The position numbers and the translations under genes are program-made. 64,000 bases of DNA from Amoebophrya sp. A120 (taxonomy: Eukaryota > Sar > Dinophyceae > Syndiniales > Amoebophryaceae): positions 42,254 to 106,253 of the forward strand of contig CAJINV010000005.1 in NCBI GenBank assembly GCA_905178155.1, read 5' to 3'. Each line of letters starts with the position of its first letter. Position 1 is the stretch's first letter. Below the pieces are notes generated by a model. The model saw nothing but the letters and a program-made list of their open reading frames with translations, ran no database searches and was not told the origin of the DNA. Shown here one piece after another: positions 10,184 to 21,028 of the stretch.

Positions 10184-11524
10184 TCAATCGTTTAAATGAG
10201 CCCAGCGATTCTCGTATTCACTTTCAGATGAATCAGATCCTACATCGTTCTTGGGACGCTGAAGGACCATCAACTCCTCGCAACCTGGCTCGAGTAGACC
10301 GGCGATCACGCGAGAATCCGGGTCCTCATCTTCGTGCGGATCCGCTGCACTGCGCTCCGTCCGGGCCGAAGGCGAATCGACATCATCATCATCATCATCT
10401 TCTTCCTCATCTACAACCGCAGCTTCGGACACTTCGTGCCGTCGAGGCCGGGCCGCGTTCGGATCCGCACCAACCGCGGACACCGCCTCGACGGGTGTTG
10501 CCGCGGAATTGTTATCGATCTCCATATGATTCACGTCTGCGCCGTCCTCAACTACAGTCGAGGCCTGCTCTGCGCAAGAACTCTCGCTTCTGCCTGCAGC
10601 AAGCTCCTCGTCTGTTGGCAAGACAAACTCCAACTGCCGCTCCTCAAAGCACCGCTGAAGCTTCTCCTTCGCCTTCTGAACGCTTTGTTGTGTATTAATT
10701 TGCAGTGGGACCCATCCGAAACCATCGACGAAAACGTTGTACGCATTTCCCGAAACGTCGACTACGCGCACAAACGAAGGCTCCCGCTCTGCTGTTATTT
10801 TTAATGGAGGTAGTTTACAAGAACTTAGGCTTGCATCCTGCGCAGCTCCCTCCACTTTTCCGTCTCCTGTCACGTCGCATGACGTAGTTGCATCTGTCTC
10901 GGGAGCTTTCGCTTTCGCTTCAGCCTCTTCCGTCTGCTGTGGTTCTTCGCCGTGGGGTCCTTTCACAGTTTTTACGTCAACCTGCGGGTCATCTGTCTTT
11001 TCTTGACTGTCACATTTGGCTTCGCCCCGCTTGGTGCCTGCCTTTTGCCCCTGCTCGACCGCTCTGGCGTCAGCGTTCGCTGTGCTGGCAGCAATTACTG
11101 GCGCAGAGGAGGATTCCGACTTGTTCTCTGGTACACCTCCACCGACCTCGTGTTTCGAAACATATGCGAGCACAGCGAGCCGCTCCCCACGCGTGCTCAA
11201 GTGCAGTGAATCCACACACCATCCTAGCGCGGGCGGGAAAAAAGTGTCCCGAAGCCAGCCGCGAACGTCCGCAAAATTCTGGCGATGTGTGAAAGTGATT
11301 CCGCGGCCGCGATTGCCTTTGTGCGTACCGACCCGCGCCTCTGGCACGCGGGCCATCTCGAACGGCGTCAGTGGCTTCTCTCGGGTCGCAGCAAGCTGCA
11401 GGTAAACGTCGAATCGTTGGAAATAATTCAAACTGGGGGGAGTGGCGTGCGGATCTTCTCCCCCCGGATTAAACTGCTGGAAGAAAGCATGATTTGCTCC
11501 GGCAAAATTGTTGAAGCCGTGCAT
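10184..11524 (-). CDS. Paralogous-family protein 2 (unknown function)
   Basis: This 446-residue protein starts at the ATG at 11524 (MHGFNNFAGANHAFF) and is a diverged paralog of the protein at 762-2021. Both carry a first block (here VRGWLRDTFFPPALG...GERLAVLAYV) and a second block (here VRVVDVSGNAYNVFVDGFG, then EKLQRCFEERQLEF). An Ala/Glu/Lys-rich linker separates them, and the C-terminus holds a long Asp/Glu run. The second block has a GNxY...DG...PL pattern that looks like a small beta-rich domain. There are no catalytic residues I can name. A tandem repeat with GTCGAC cores sits directly upstream and may be regulatory. Confidence 0.7.
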   Translation of the reverse strand: MHGFNNFAGANHAFFQQFNPGGEDPHATPPSLNYFQRFDVYLQLAATREKPLTPFEMARVPEARVGTHKGNRGRGITFTHRQNFADVRGWLRDTFFPPALGWCVDSLHLSTRGERLAVLAYVSKHEVGGGVPENKSESSSAPVIAASTANADARAVEQGQKAGTKRGEAKCDSQEKTDDPQVDVKTVKGPHGEEPQQTEEAEAKAKAPETDATTSCDVTGDGKVEGAAQDASLSSCKLPPLKITAEREPSFVRVVDVSGNAYNVFVDGFGWVPLQINTQQSVQKAKEKLQRCFEERQLEFVLPTDEELAAGRSESSCAEQASTVVEDGADVNHMEIDNNSAATPVEAVSAVGADPNAARPRRHEVSEAAVVDEEEDDDDDDVDSPSARTERSAADPHEDEDPDSRVIAGLLEPGCEELMVLQRPKNDVGSDSSESEYENRWAHLND

Positions 11525-11534
11525 TATTAGCAAA

Positions 11535-11607
11535 GTCGACGTACTTTTCGATCCGTAGCTAGGTCGACGTACTTTTCGATCCGTTATAAAAGCAAGGTCG
11601 ACGTACT
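11535..11607. repeat. Upstream tandem repeat with GTCGAC core
   Basis: Two full copies and one partial copy of GTCGACGTACTTTTCG lie at 11535, 11563 and 11597, spaced 28 and 34 bp apart. They begin 11 bp upstream of the chosen start codon at 11524. A TATAAAAG string sits between copies two and three on the plus strand. The palindromic GTCGAC cores could be protein-binding sites for the gene at 10184-11524. That role is inference from position only. Confidence 0.5.
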
Positions 11608-12389
11608 GCAACGTTTGTAAAAAAACTGACTGGATACGGGAAGTACTTAATTGCTGTCGTGCTTCAGAGCGTCAATGACTGAGACAGACAACACATTTTT
11701 TTGGTCGCTGCGACAATAACAAGTAGAAATTACACCTCTTCTTCTTGCACTTGCGGCTATGTTGTAGCGACGCTCCTTCCGGACGACAATATGCCCAGAA
11801 GACTCAATTCTCACACTTCGCATCGAAAGATGACTCGGTGTCTACAAATTCAACTGAGCCAAACTTGCTTGCTGTGACCAATGCGGTTGTGCGCGCATGT
11901 GGCTCGGAAAATAAAACGCGAGCTAGTTTGTCCGGTAGGCGATATTATTTTGATGAAGGGACGCAGTGGTCTTCAATCAAAAGTTTCTAAATACGAGGAG
12001 CAGAAAGGATCCAAATGATCTACATCAATGTGAAACTTTCTAGCGAGACGTCCGCTCGCTCGAAAACCGTTCTTCCAGTGGTATCGAAGAAGATTGCAGT
12101 AGTTCCTGTTCTTGCACTTGACTCTAAATTAATAATAATCAAAGGATCTGGTGAACAAACGCCACAGCATCAGCGACAAACACCAATAACGGAACATCAG
12201 CCTGTCTTTTGGATTCGCGGTCGTTCAAAGCGGAATTTTCCTCCTGTAAGCACCCTCAATCTTTTTGGAACTAGTACTTCGTCACGGTACGGATTTTTTT
12301 AGTATGTAAACGAACTCAATCCCCAAATTTGTCTGCAAAGCGGCGCACTGTTACTGTGTCATTGCCGTAGCGTTCATTTCTTTCAACTC
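11608..12389. other. Intergenic, nothing recognised
   Basis: This is an AT-rich spacer between the end of the Ecdysoneless gene and the upstream repeat of the neighbouring gene. Open frames are short and carry no motifs. Confidence 0.4.
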
Positions 12390-15300
12390 TTACTTTCCCT
12401 GAAATTCCCGCAGCAACAATCCTGCTGCTCCTCCGTGCTCCTGCAAAGCGTCCTTCAAGTCCACGGTGCGGTCGCCCAGGCCCAGCTCCGGAAATTCTTT
12501 CATCAGTTCATTCTCCATTTCCTCGTCGAAGTTCATGTGCGACTCCGCGCTGCTGTCCGAAGACGCGTCGTCAGCATCTTCGTCTTTACCTTCCTGCTGC
12601 TTTAACACCCGCTTCGCAGGCTTCGACAGTCGCGCCCCTGCTGCCAGCGTCGTCTTTTGGCAGCTGCCACTGCTGCGACCACCACTACCCGCCACAACGC
12701 CGCTCTTAGCTCCTGCGGCTTCTGCCACTTGCTGAATCGCCGCTTTCGGAATGGCGGTGGGCTCGGACGGGATTTTTGTCTCTCCTCCTCCCGCTTGATG
12801 CTTTTTCACCAAAGTCGCTTGTTTCTCTGCTTGACTCTTTTTCGCTTCCGACGCGATGTCGTTGATGATGATTTGCTTTTTGTGTCCCGGAAGATCGTTG
12901 TCATAGGCAAACGGGCTCGCATTTTCCCTCAATTTTTGAAAAAATTTCTTGTCGCTCTCGACCAAATCGATTTCGTCCTCGTCGTCGCTTAAATTGTTTT
13001 TGTCGCCGTGTAGGTCCTCGTCCGTTTCCATGCACGCTTTGGTCATCATGTCCTCGTCGATGTCGTCGATGCGCAGATTTTCATACAATTTCTGCTTCTT
13101 GCTCCGCATGCCGCTGCCGCCGCCGCCGCCAAACAGCTCCGCGCGCAGATCCTCATTGTGGCGACGCAGCAGTTCTGCATCGTGTCCCTCCTTGTCGGAG
13201 GACGTGGGCGAAAGTTTCTTCGGAGCAACAGCGGTTGGGGTCATAAAGGAAGTTGTTCTTGTTGCGGGGGAGGCTGAAATGCTTGTCGTGGATGACATTA
13301 AATTGTTGGTGCTACACGCAGTAGAACTATTGCTCGGGGTCGTCGCGGATGCAGCTGTTTTAGCACTAGCGGTCTTGCTTTCAGCTGCACCGTCCTCCTC
13401 AACGTCATTCTCGGAAATTGTGGGTAACAAGGTCGCTTTTACTTTGGAAGACGTTGGTTTGCTCAGCTGTGCCTTCTTTGGTAGGTGCTCTTCTGCTTCG
13501 GTGTCAGCTGCAAGGACATCATCTTCCTGTTCATCTTCGTCGTCCATGCCCAGTTCCTGTAAGAACTTCGCCACGTCTATTGCTTCGTCCGACTTTTTCG
13601 TCCACTGTCCTTCTTTCAGCTCCTTCTCCAGCATCACGATCAGCTCCTTTTCCCGCCGCTGCTCTGCCAGCCACTCCCGCCGAGAAATCGCGTCGCGAGC
13701 CAGGTCGATGCCGGAGCCTTTGTCGCAAGTCTCTGCTTGTCGTTCCGTGTTTATTTCTTCATCTCGCTGATGTTCCGCCGTATTGGTCGTGTCTGTCTTC
13801 GTACTGATCCCCTCTTTCTTCTCGTCCCCAGCACAACCAGCAACAGAAGCTGCTTCAGTAGTAGATGCGTTGTCCTCTTTATCCGCAGAGGACCCAACTT
13901 TCGCTTCGCTTTCACAAGAAGCAGAAACACCGGTCGCTTTCTGGAGCAGATCCGTACCGCTCTCCGGCTGCTCGCTCTTCATCTCCCCTACTACTTCTTC
14001 ACCCTCCTTCGGCGGTTGCGCGTGGATTTTGTCATAGTCTTCCTGCCATTTTTTCTTCGCAAAATCCCGTTCTTTCAGACCCGCGTTCGGTTTCAACACG
14101 TAGTTTTTGATTCGCACCGACTTTTTCACGTCGTTTTGCCACTCTTGCGTGTCCCACAGGGCGTGCTCCTTCTCTTTGTCATGTTCGGAAGTCAAGTTGA
14201 TGTTGGTTTCGGAACCTCTTGCAGTATCGCGCTCGTACTGCGCAACCAGCGGGGTGCCGCCAGTGAAGGTAGTCGCTGTAGTTGATGTGCCAGCAGCTTG
14301 TTCTTGTCCAGAGCAGGTCTGTTTGTCTCCGTTTTTGGAGGTCGTTGTAATATCTGCATTCTCCTCCTTTTCCTCCTGTCGCTTCGTCTGTTCCTCATCG
14401 GAATCGGAATCCGTCTCGTCGTCATCCGATCGACGACTCAAAGTGCGGAACTTCTTCTTCTCCGCATCTGTCGCTTTGTCATTTTTCAGGCAACTCGTGC
14501 GCAGTTTTCGGTACGTGGTGTAGGAAAACGCCTGCCGGTCCTTCAATTGCGCGGCGAGGCTTACAGAAGGGTAAGCAGAGCTAGCAGCTGCCGCTGCGCT
14601 ATTGTCACTATTTTTTTCCTGTTCTTTGGACGATTCGACAGGACCTCCACTCACCTTGGATGCGGTTGTAGTCGCAGGTGATGCTTTGGAGGTAGCAGCT
14701 TGTTCGGCAGAAGACGCAGAAGTGCCTTTAATATTCTTGTCCGATTTATTCATCTCCTCGTCGCTTGCACTCTCGACACCAGAAGACGCCACGTCTTCGT
14801 CGTCGGTTTCGGCTTCATCGTCACTTTCTGAAAAGAAGTTCTCCGGGTCGATGCCATCCACGCCGGAAATCTTTCCCAAAATGTCCTGCAATTTCCCGCC
14901 TAACTTTTCCGCCTCCTTCTCGTCCATGTTGTCAAACTTCTGGAACTCGTCCAGTCTCTGTTGCAGGTCCGCATCCAGCTCGGTCGGATCCACGGTCAGC
15001 CAGTCTAACGGGGAGTTTTCGACAGGGGTTTTGCTGTTGTTATTTTGTGAGACAGAAACAGGACTACAAGGGATGTTGGTGCTAGGCGCTTGATTATTGC
15101 TTGCTTTATTCTTCATCTCGTGCTCGTTCACGTTCGCCGACGCTGCGGTATTAACGCTCAAGTGGTCGATCTCGTTCTCCTCTACGAACTTTTTAAAGCC
15201 GTCTCGAAACCGCAGCCACCCGCTCCCGAAAGACAGCGTTTCCCCGTTCAGAAAGAAGCAGCACTGCAACGCGAAACTCACCAAGGCACCCATCTTTGCC

Positions 15301-16448
15301 GCGGCCTCGCGGTCCCTGTTGGACAGCGAAGCACGGGCTGGTGTCTTGGAAGAGTCGAGATTTGTAGTTGTGGTTTCGTGGAATTTGTAGTACTCCAGGG
15401 CCAGAAATTCCCGTGGCAACTTTATCTCCAGCAAGTAGTGCTGCAGCTTGGCGAAATGCAACCGCGTGAAGCGCACCGGGTGCAGAATCGCGGTCTCCGC
15501 GTCGGTGAAAAAATTCGGCCCGGCGGACGTTATGAACTTGCAGTATTGATGTTGTTCTGCTGTACTACTAATATGATCCTTGATCTCCTTCATTCCCTTC
15601 TTCAAATCTACTGCGGGCGGCGGTGGCACGTGCATCATCGCGTCGGAAATCACTGCTGGATACTTTTCCAGCAACAAAGCCACGTTTTTCGGCAACACAC
15701 ACTGGAACCAGTGGGTGCAATGCTCTAGTGCTTTCTTCGGAAAGCTCTCGATCTTCTGCTGCAATTGCCGCTGCACGTTGGCCTTCGCAATTGTCCGCCC
15801 GCTGTCCGCGTGCTTCTGCAGGTAGTGCAACGCGGTTGGTAGCGAAAGTTCGGCCAGTAGCGGGTTCTTTGTACAACTCGTCGCTTGCTTGCTCAATGAA
15901 CTACTGGCGGGGGCACCACCGGCTTTATTATGATCGCCGCCATGTCCAGCACCAGCAGCACTGCATTTGACCGGATCGAGCAAATGCACACAGCCGTCGC
16001 GCAGGAAGATCCGGTTCACAGCCGTCTCTGGATTCACCCATTTGGGAAGGGTCAGAGCCGCTTCAATCGCCAAGAACGACCCGTCCTGATCTTCCAGCAC
16101 AACGGAGCACTCGCCGATGTTTTTCGTCACCCGGTTCTTCATCAAATAGAACAAAAACCACTCGTCCCGCGGCTCGTCGCCGGTTCGGATGCGGGCTTCG
16201 AGGCAGGCAGGCTCGAGCGCATTTATCTGCGCCTTTTCCTCCAAAAAAAACTGGTCCCGGCACCACAGGTAGGACTGTAAGTCCTGCTTCAGGTGCTTGT
16301 TCAGAATTTCTTGTTTCCACTCGGTGAGCGATTTCTTGCTGTCACTGTCGATGTAGATCTTGGCGACGCAGTAGTCGTCCACGTTGGCGTGCTTCCCGAA
16401 GACGGAATCCCACTCGGAACCGTCCTGGTACTGCGTGGGGTCAACCAT
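12390..16448 (-). CDS. Ecdysoneless / SGT1-family protein (ECD)
   Basis: This intronless gene codes for 1,352 residues, about twice the usual length of the family. Family hallmarks are clear: DEWFLFYLMKNRVTK near residues 95-110, EDQDGSFLAIEAA followed by LPKWVNPETAVNRIF near residues 120-150, a conserved helical region with WFQCVLPKNVALLLEKYP near 240-260, and DWLTVDPTELDADLQ near 485-500. Ecdysoneless proteins are known co-factors in transcription, pre-mRNA splicing (PRPF8 interaction) and R2TP-linked assembly in the nucleus and cytoplasm. Here the conserved N-terminal half is followed by a very long acidic Ser/Thr/Glu-rich region and a C-terminal piece with an acidic FDEEMENELMKEFPEL motif. 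The start at 16448 gives MVDPTQYQDGSEWD and fits the family. Its link to splicing is of interest in a window full of unusual introns, but any connection is speculation. Confidence 0.9.
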   Translation of the reverse strand: MVDPTQYQDGSEWDSVFGKHANVDDYCVAKIYIDSDSKKSLTEWKQEILNKHLKQDLQSYLWCRDQFFLEEKAQINALEPACLEARIRTGDEPRDEWFLFYLMKNRVTKNIGECSVVLEDQDGSFLAIEAALTLPKWVNPETAVNRIFLRDGCVHLLDPVKCSAAGAGHGGDHNKAGGAPASSSLSKQATSCTKNPLLAELSLPTALHYLQKHADSGRTIAKANVQRQLQQKIESFPKKALEHCTHWFQCVLPKNVALLLEKYPAVISDAMMHVPPPPAVDLKKGMKEIKDHISSTAEQHQYCKFITSAGPNFFTDAETAILHPVRFTRLHFAKLQHYLLEIKLPREFLALEYYKFHETTTTNLDSSKTPARASLSNRDREAAAKMGALVSFALQCCFFLNGETLSFGSGWLRFRDGFKKFVEENEIDHLSVNTAASANVNEHEMKNKASNNQAPSTNIPCSPVSVSQNNNSKTPVENSPLDWLTVDPTELDADLQQRLDEFQKFDNMDEKEAEKLGGKLQDILGKISGVDGIDPENFFSESDDEAETDDEDVASSGVESASDEEMNKSDKNIKGTSASSAEQAATSKASPATTTASKVSGGPVESSKEQEKNSDNSAAAAASSAYPSVSLAAQLKDRQAFSYTTYRKLRTSCLKNDKATDAEKKKFRTLSRRSDDDETDSDSDEEQTKRQEEKEENADITTTSKNGDKQTCSGQEQAAGTSTTATTFTGGTPLVAQYERDTARGSETNINLTSEHDKEKEHALWDTQEWQNDVKKSVRIKNYVLKPNAGLKERDFAKKKWQEDYDKIHAQPPKEGEEVVGEMKSEQPESGTDLLQKATGVSASCESEAKVGSSADKEDNASTTEAASVAGCAGDEKKEGISTKTDTTNTAEHQRDEEINTERQAETCDKGSGIDLARDAISRREWLAEQRREKELIVMLEKELKEGQWTKKSDEAIDVAKFLQELGMDDEDEQEDDVLAADTEAEEHLPKKAQLSKPTSSKVKATLLPTISENDVEEDGAAESKTASAKTAASATTPSNSSTACSTNNLMSSTTSISASPATRTTSFMTPTAVAPKKLSPTSSDKEGHDAELLRRHNEDLRAELFGGGGGSGMRSKKQKLYENLRIDDIDEDMMTKACMETDEDLHGDKNNLSDDEDEIDLVESDKKFFQKLRENASPFAYDNDLPGHKKQIIINDIASEAKKSQAEKQATLVKKHQAGGGETKIPSEPTAIPKAAIQQVAEAAGAKSGVVAGSGGRSSGSCQKTTLAAGARLSKPAKRVLKQQEGKDEDADDASSDSSAESHMNFDEEMENELMKEFPELGLGDRTVDLKDALQEHGGAAGLLLREFQGK

Positions 16449-17700
16449 TTTGCTTTGGTTTCCTTGTTTTCCCTCTTCTTCTGTTATAGCAAGATGTTGA
16501 AAATGTAGTAGTTAGGTTCGTTGCGGAAGTCAAACATAATAAAGAAGGTGAAAACTAGTGAAGGATAAAGGTTTCTAACAATAGCAAAAACTGAGACCAA
16601 GCCTGCATCAACTCAATCGATTTCCACACATATGAAACTCAGTCACACAGATCGCTTGGAGGGTTTGATTTGAAACAATTTGGCGTTTCGGAAAAGATCA
16701 GATCGCACTGGTATCAGACCGTCCACGTTGAGCACTACACCTGGATCGTTTCTTGCAGATTCTATTTTCCTTGCATCTAATTTTCGAAAACGTCGCCACC
16801 TCGTGGATTACTAGAAAAATACGGATCTCATTCCCAGTATGATAGATTTTCAGATCGTCCTATCGACAGGTGCCGGTCGCTGGTTCTGACTACGAGATCA
16901 TGACGAGTACGACTCGTGCATCGTTTTCATGTTCTGTTCGACCTTCCAGCCAATAGTTCCGGTGTACTACGCGACTTCCTGTGAACGAGAATCCGGGCGA
17001 AAACAAGGCCTGTTCGCGAATCGCAAAAACCACTAAGCGTCGACGTCAGTCGCAGGGTATTAATGCTTTAGTATCATCATGTCATGTCGTGCTTCTTGGA
17101 TAATAGTGACGCATCTGCTATGTCCCATGGTTCAGCGTCTTCTGGGAAGACGTCATGCAGGAGAAGTGCAAACATAAAGCCATCGCATCATCGGCATATC
17201 TTTAATGCTTCCCTCACCATCTGTGTACTTCCGCCATAACCATAAATCGGAGATATCGTGAGAGCGGATTCTATGCGAGACGAGGACTGAAATTCTTGAC
17301 TTCTACCAGAAATGTCATGCTAGTAGGTAGCTAGATTTCATGTTGTCAAGCTGTCATTTTTCTTTCTTCGAAATATTCCTGCATTGACATATCGATACAG
17401 TATTGAAACATACGTAACCGCAAAAAAAGAAGTGATGCGACTTCTGCTGTAGTGCAGCAGGATGAAGTCTAGGCATTGGAAAATCAAAATCTACTATAGT
17501 TGCATTTTGGTGCACGAATTTTCTGCAACTGCTTTGTACCGGAAGTAAGCAACACACCAGCCGCACTCGCCAAGGAAAAAGTCGAAGATGAATTTTTGGG
17601 ACCGACTGTGGTAGTCGTGTGAATTATAACTCCTATTGCTGAGCGGTGTGAGTTAAAATTTTGCAACGGGAAAGAAAATCGCCCACGCCGGAAATTTTTT
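16449..17700. other. Intergenic, nothing recognised
   Basis: 1.25 kb without a supportable gene. The sequence is of ordinary complexity with stops in all frames. It presumably holds the promoter of the Ecdysoneless gene at its left end and gives way to satellite DNA on the right. Confidence 0.45.
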
Positions 17701-17728
17701 CACAGTTTTAAAACTTTCCAAAGCTGTC

Positions 17729-18775
17729 GCGATTTGCGAAATCTATCGGCCAACGGCCAACGGCGAATCGCCCAAGTCCCATGGCAGACGGCGAATCGCC
17801 CAACGTCGAACCGCCCAAGTCCAATGGCAAGCGGCAAATCGCGCAGCGGCGAATCGCCCAAGTCACATCGCAAACGGCGAATCGGCCAACGGCGAATCGC
17901 CCAAGTCACATCGCAAACGGCGAATCGCCCAAGTCCCGGCGCAACTCGAAACATTTTGCAACTCCAAACATTTTGCAACTCGAAATATTTTGCAACCCCA
18001 AGTCCAAACATTTCGCCTCTTCAAATATTTTGCGGCTCGAAATATTTCGCAAGTCTAAATATTTTGCAACTCAGAATATTTCGCAAGTCCAAATATTTTG
18101 CCACTTAAAATATTTCGCAAGTCCAAACATTTTGCAACGCAAAATATTTTGCGACCCAAAATATTTCGCGGCCTAAAATATTTTGCGGCCCAAAATATTT
18201 CTCAATCGCCCTCGCCATTTGCGAAATCGGCCAAAGGCCAACGGCCAACGGCGAATCGCCCAAGTCCCATGGCAAACGGCGAATCGCCCAACGGCGAATC
18301 GCCCAAGTCCCATGGAAAACGGCAAAGCGCCCAACGGCGAATCGCCCAAGTCCCATCGCAAGCGGCGAATCGCCCAAAGGCGAATCGCCCAAGTCCCATC
18401 GCAAACGGCGAATCGCCCGAGTCCCATTGCAACTCCGAATATTTTGCAACTCGAAATATTTTGCAACTCCAAACATTTTGCAACTCGAAATATTTTGCAA
18501 CCCCAAGTCCAAACATTTCGCCTCTTCAAATATTTTGCGGCTCAAAATATTTCGCGAGTCCAACTACTTCGCAACGCGAAATATTTTGCCATTCCAAATA
18601 TTTTGCAACTCAAAATATTTCGCAAGTCCAAATATTTTGCAACGCAAAATATTTTGCGACCCAAAATATTTTGCGGGTCAAAATATTTCGCGATCGAAAA
18701 TATTTTGCGACCCCAAATATTTTGCAATCCCCGGAAAATATTTTCAGGCGCCAACATTTTGCAACAATCTCCCAA
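17729..18775. repeat. Two-component satellite, A-B-A-B higher-order array
   Basis: Two unrelated repeat types alternate. Type A, at about 17745-17945 and 18216-18428, is built from variants of CGGCGAATCGCCCAAGTCCC, in places joined by GGCCAACGG. Type B, at about 17946-18215 and 18429-18775, is built from variants of AAATATTTTGCAACTCG and related 13-17 bp words around the palindrome AAATATTT. The A-B pair is itself duplicated: a junction block starting GCAACCCCAAGTCCAAACAT occurs near 17991 and again near 18497. Long open frames cross it on both strands only because the units lack stops. I regard it as non-coding satellite DNA. Confidence 0.85.
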
Positions 18776-18800
18776 AACCCTGCCTCCCCGGTTTTGCAGC

Positions 18801-19568
18801 TTGGGGAAGGCGGGAAGCACGGGGAAAGCGGGAAACACGGGGAAAGCGGGAAACACGGGGAAAGCGGGAAACACGGGGAAAGCGGGAAGCACGGCGAAAG
18901 CGGGAAGCACGGGGAAAGCGGGAAGCACGGGGAAAGCGGGACGCACGGGGGAAGCGGGGAGCACGGGGAAAGCGGGAAGCACGGGGAAGGCGGGGGGCAC
19001 GGGGAAAGCGGGAGGCACGGGGAAAGCGGGGAGCGCGGGGTAGGCGAGGAGCACGAGGGAAGCGGGTTGCGCGGGCGGGGAAAGCGTGCGGGAGGCACGG
19101 GGAAGGCGGGAAACGCGGGGAAAGCGGGAAACACGGGGAAAACGGGAAGCACGGGGAAAGCGGGAAGCACGGGGAAAGCGGAAAGCACGGGGAAGGCGGG
19201 AAGCACGGGGAAAGCGGGGAGCACGGGGAAAGCGGGAAGCACGGGGAAAGCGGGAAGCACGGGGAAAGCGGGAAGCACGGGGAAGGCGGGAAGCACGGGG
19301 AGAGCGGGAAGCACGGCGAAAGCGGGAAGCACGGGGAAAGCGGGAAGAACGGGGAACGCGGGAAGCACGGGGAAAGCGGGCAGCACGGGAAAAGTAAGCG
19401 GGAAGCACAGGGAAAGCGGGAAGCACGGGCAAAGCGGGAAGCACGGGGAAGGCGGGAAGCACGGGGAAAGCGGGAAGCACAGGGAGAGCGGGAAGCACGG
19501 GGAACGCGGGGAGCACGGGGAAAACGCGAAGCACGGGGAAGGCGGGAAACACGGGGAAGGCGGGAGGC
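18801..19568. repeat. 18-bp minisatellite, about 42 copies
   Basis: A tandem array of GGGGAAAGCGGGAAGCAC with scattered substitutions; an irregular patch lies at about 19020-19100. The strand is extremely purine-rich. The unit is 18 bp (a multiple of three) and has no stop codon in any frame, so all six frames read as long repetitive proteins (for example GKAGST repeats one way and VLPAFP repeats the other). Those frames should not be called genes. A purine-rich mirror-like array could form triplex or unusual secondary structure, which is inference. Confidence 0.9.
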
Positions 19569-20440
19569 ACGAGCGGAGGGCGCACAGACGGCGGGGGGCA
19601 CACACGGCGTGGGTGCGAACGCCGCCGGCGGCCAAGCACCAGGCGAGCAGCTGCCCACCACCCTCCCCCGGCGCCCTTCTTCTGCTCGCGCAGGGAAGGC
19701 CGCGCCCCAGCACCAGGCTGCCCGCCACCCTCCCCCGGCGCCCTCCCTCTGTCTTTGTGTTCAAGAGGAGGCCGGCAGAGGGCGCCACCGTCCGCCGTCT
19801 CTGTCTTGGAGGGTGCGCGCGAGATAAGCAGGCGGGCGCGGGACAGATTGCGTGCGAGCTAACGCGGGGGGGCGCCGTTGTTGTCCGGGGGTGCTGGGGG
19901 AGGGTGGTGGGCCCCTGCGCCTGAAGGGCTATGAATGTCCCGCCCCGACGCCCGTCCTCCATCCACGCGCGCGACAGGCCCCCCAGCGAGCCCCTGAGCT
20001 GCAAGGCTGCGCGCGGGAGAAGAGCGGGGGGTGGCACCAAGGCGCGCAGAGGCGGGGCACACAGGCGGGCGGCACGAACGGGCCACGCCGCAGACGCGCG
20101 GGCGGGGCGTCACGCGCCAGCGCCTCGCATGGCGCGGACTGTTCCCCTGCATTCTTCCTCCGTCCACTGGCGCGCGCCCGCTGCCGCGCTTTGCGTTGTT
20201 GCTGGGGCCTAAGGCTTGCCGCCACGCAAGCGCGCGCCCGGTGCGGGCGAAGTCCTCGCGCTCGCACAACGACGGGAACCACGGGCGCCATGGCGATCCG
20301 CCTTCGTTCTTTCAGCAAGAATCGGCGCAGATGCCTGGCCCCGCCCTGCGTCAGAAATTTTTTCCCTTGCCCACCCTCTGACGTTTTTCTCTCCCCCCTG
20401 TCCACTCGTTCACCCTCCCACTACGCGACATAAGCTGCTG
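19569..20440. other. GC-rich flank of the minisatellite, no gene
   Basis: A very GC-rich stretch with many GCGCGC and CCGCC words follows the array. Overlapping open frames on both strands reflect the base composition. Two copies of a CACC(CTCCCCCGGCGCCCT) block occur near 19660 and 19728. I see no family motif. Confidence 0.55.
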
Positions 20441-21028
20441 CCTTGTATGTCCTGATTGATGCAAAAAAATAGGGAAACGAACCACCACAACTCAGCCTAA
20501 AAAATAAAATCTACACTCATCTACGCTATTTGTTGCAATAGTGGCTGGCTCGAAGCAGGAACTGATATTTGTATCACTCGGTACATGAAAATAAGTTTTT
20601 TTTCAATTTGCTTGGCATACGGACCGCTAGAACTACATAGCCAAATCAAATGCGACCCCAATTGTTCCATTTTTTCTGATTTCTTCTGACAGAAAAATAT
20701 GCCTATGCATTTGTCCCTAGTGGAAATTATACATGTGGAAGTTGAAATCTTCTATCTCTGCATTTTTTGCGAAACTGAAAAGTCATAATTTCTACGGTAG
20801 GGATAAAATGGGGCTGCGAACATGCCAAACCAATAAAACATGTTTAGAAACGACAATGTTGGTCAGGAATAGTTGTACAACGAACTAGATCGAACAAACA
20901 ACTATGAAGAAATAAACAAAACTGAAAGTGAAAGTGAAAACAAACAAAATGAACCCGCCGTGGAAAAATTCTAGAAAATCCATGTCCAGCTCGAAAAACA
21001 ACTACTACTAGTAAATCACATTCATTAG
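20441..21028. other. AT-rich spacer, nothing recognised
   Basis: The composition switches abruptly from GC-rich to AT-rich at about 20440. There are no open frames of note. The segment ends at the stop codon of the membrane-protein gene. Confidence 0.45.

Noticed and set aside
18098-20040. Very long open frames on both strands across the repeat block, up to about 600 codons
   Set aside because: They translate the 18-bp minisatellite and the AAATATTTTGC repeats. All six frames are open because the unit has no stop, and no frame shows codon or domain signal.
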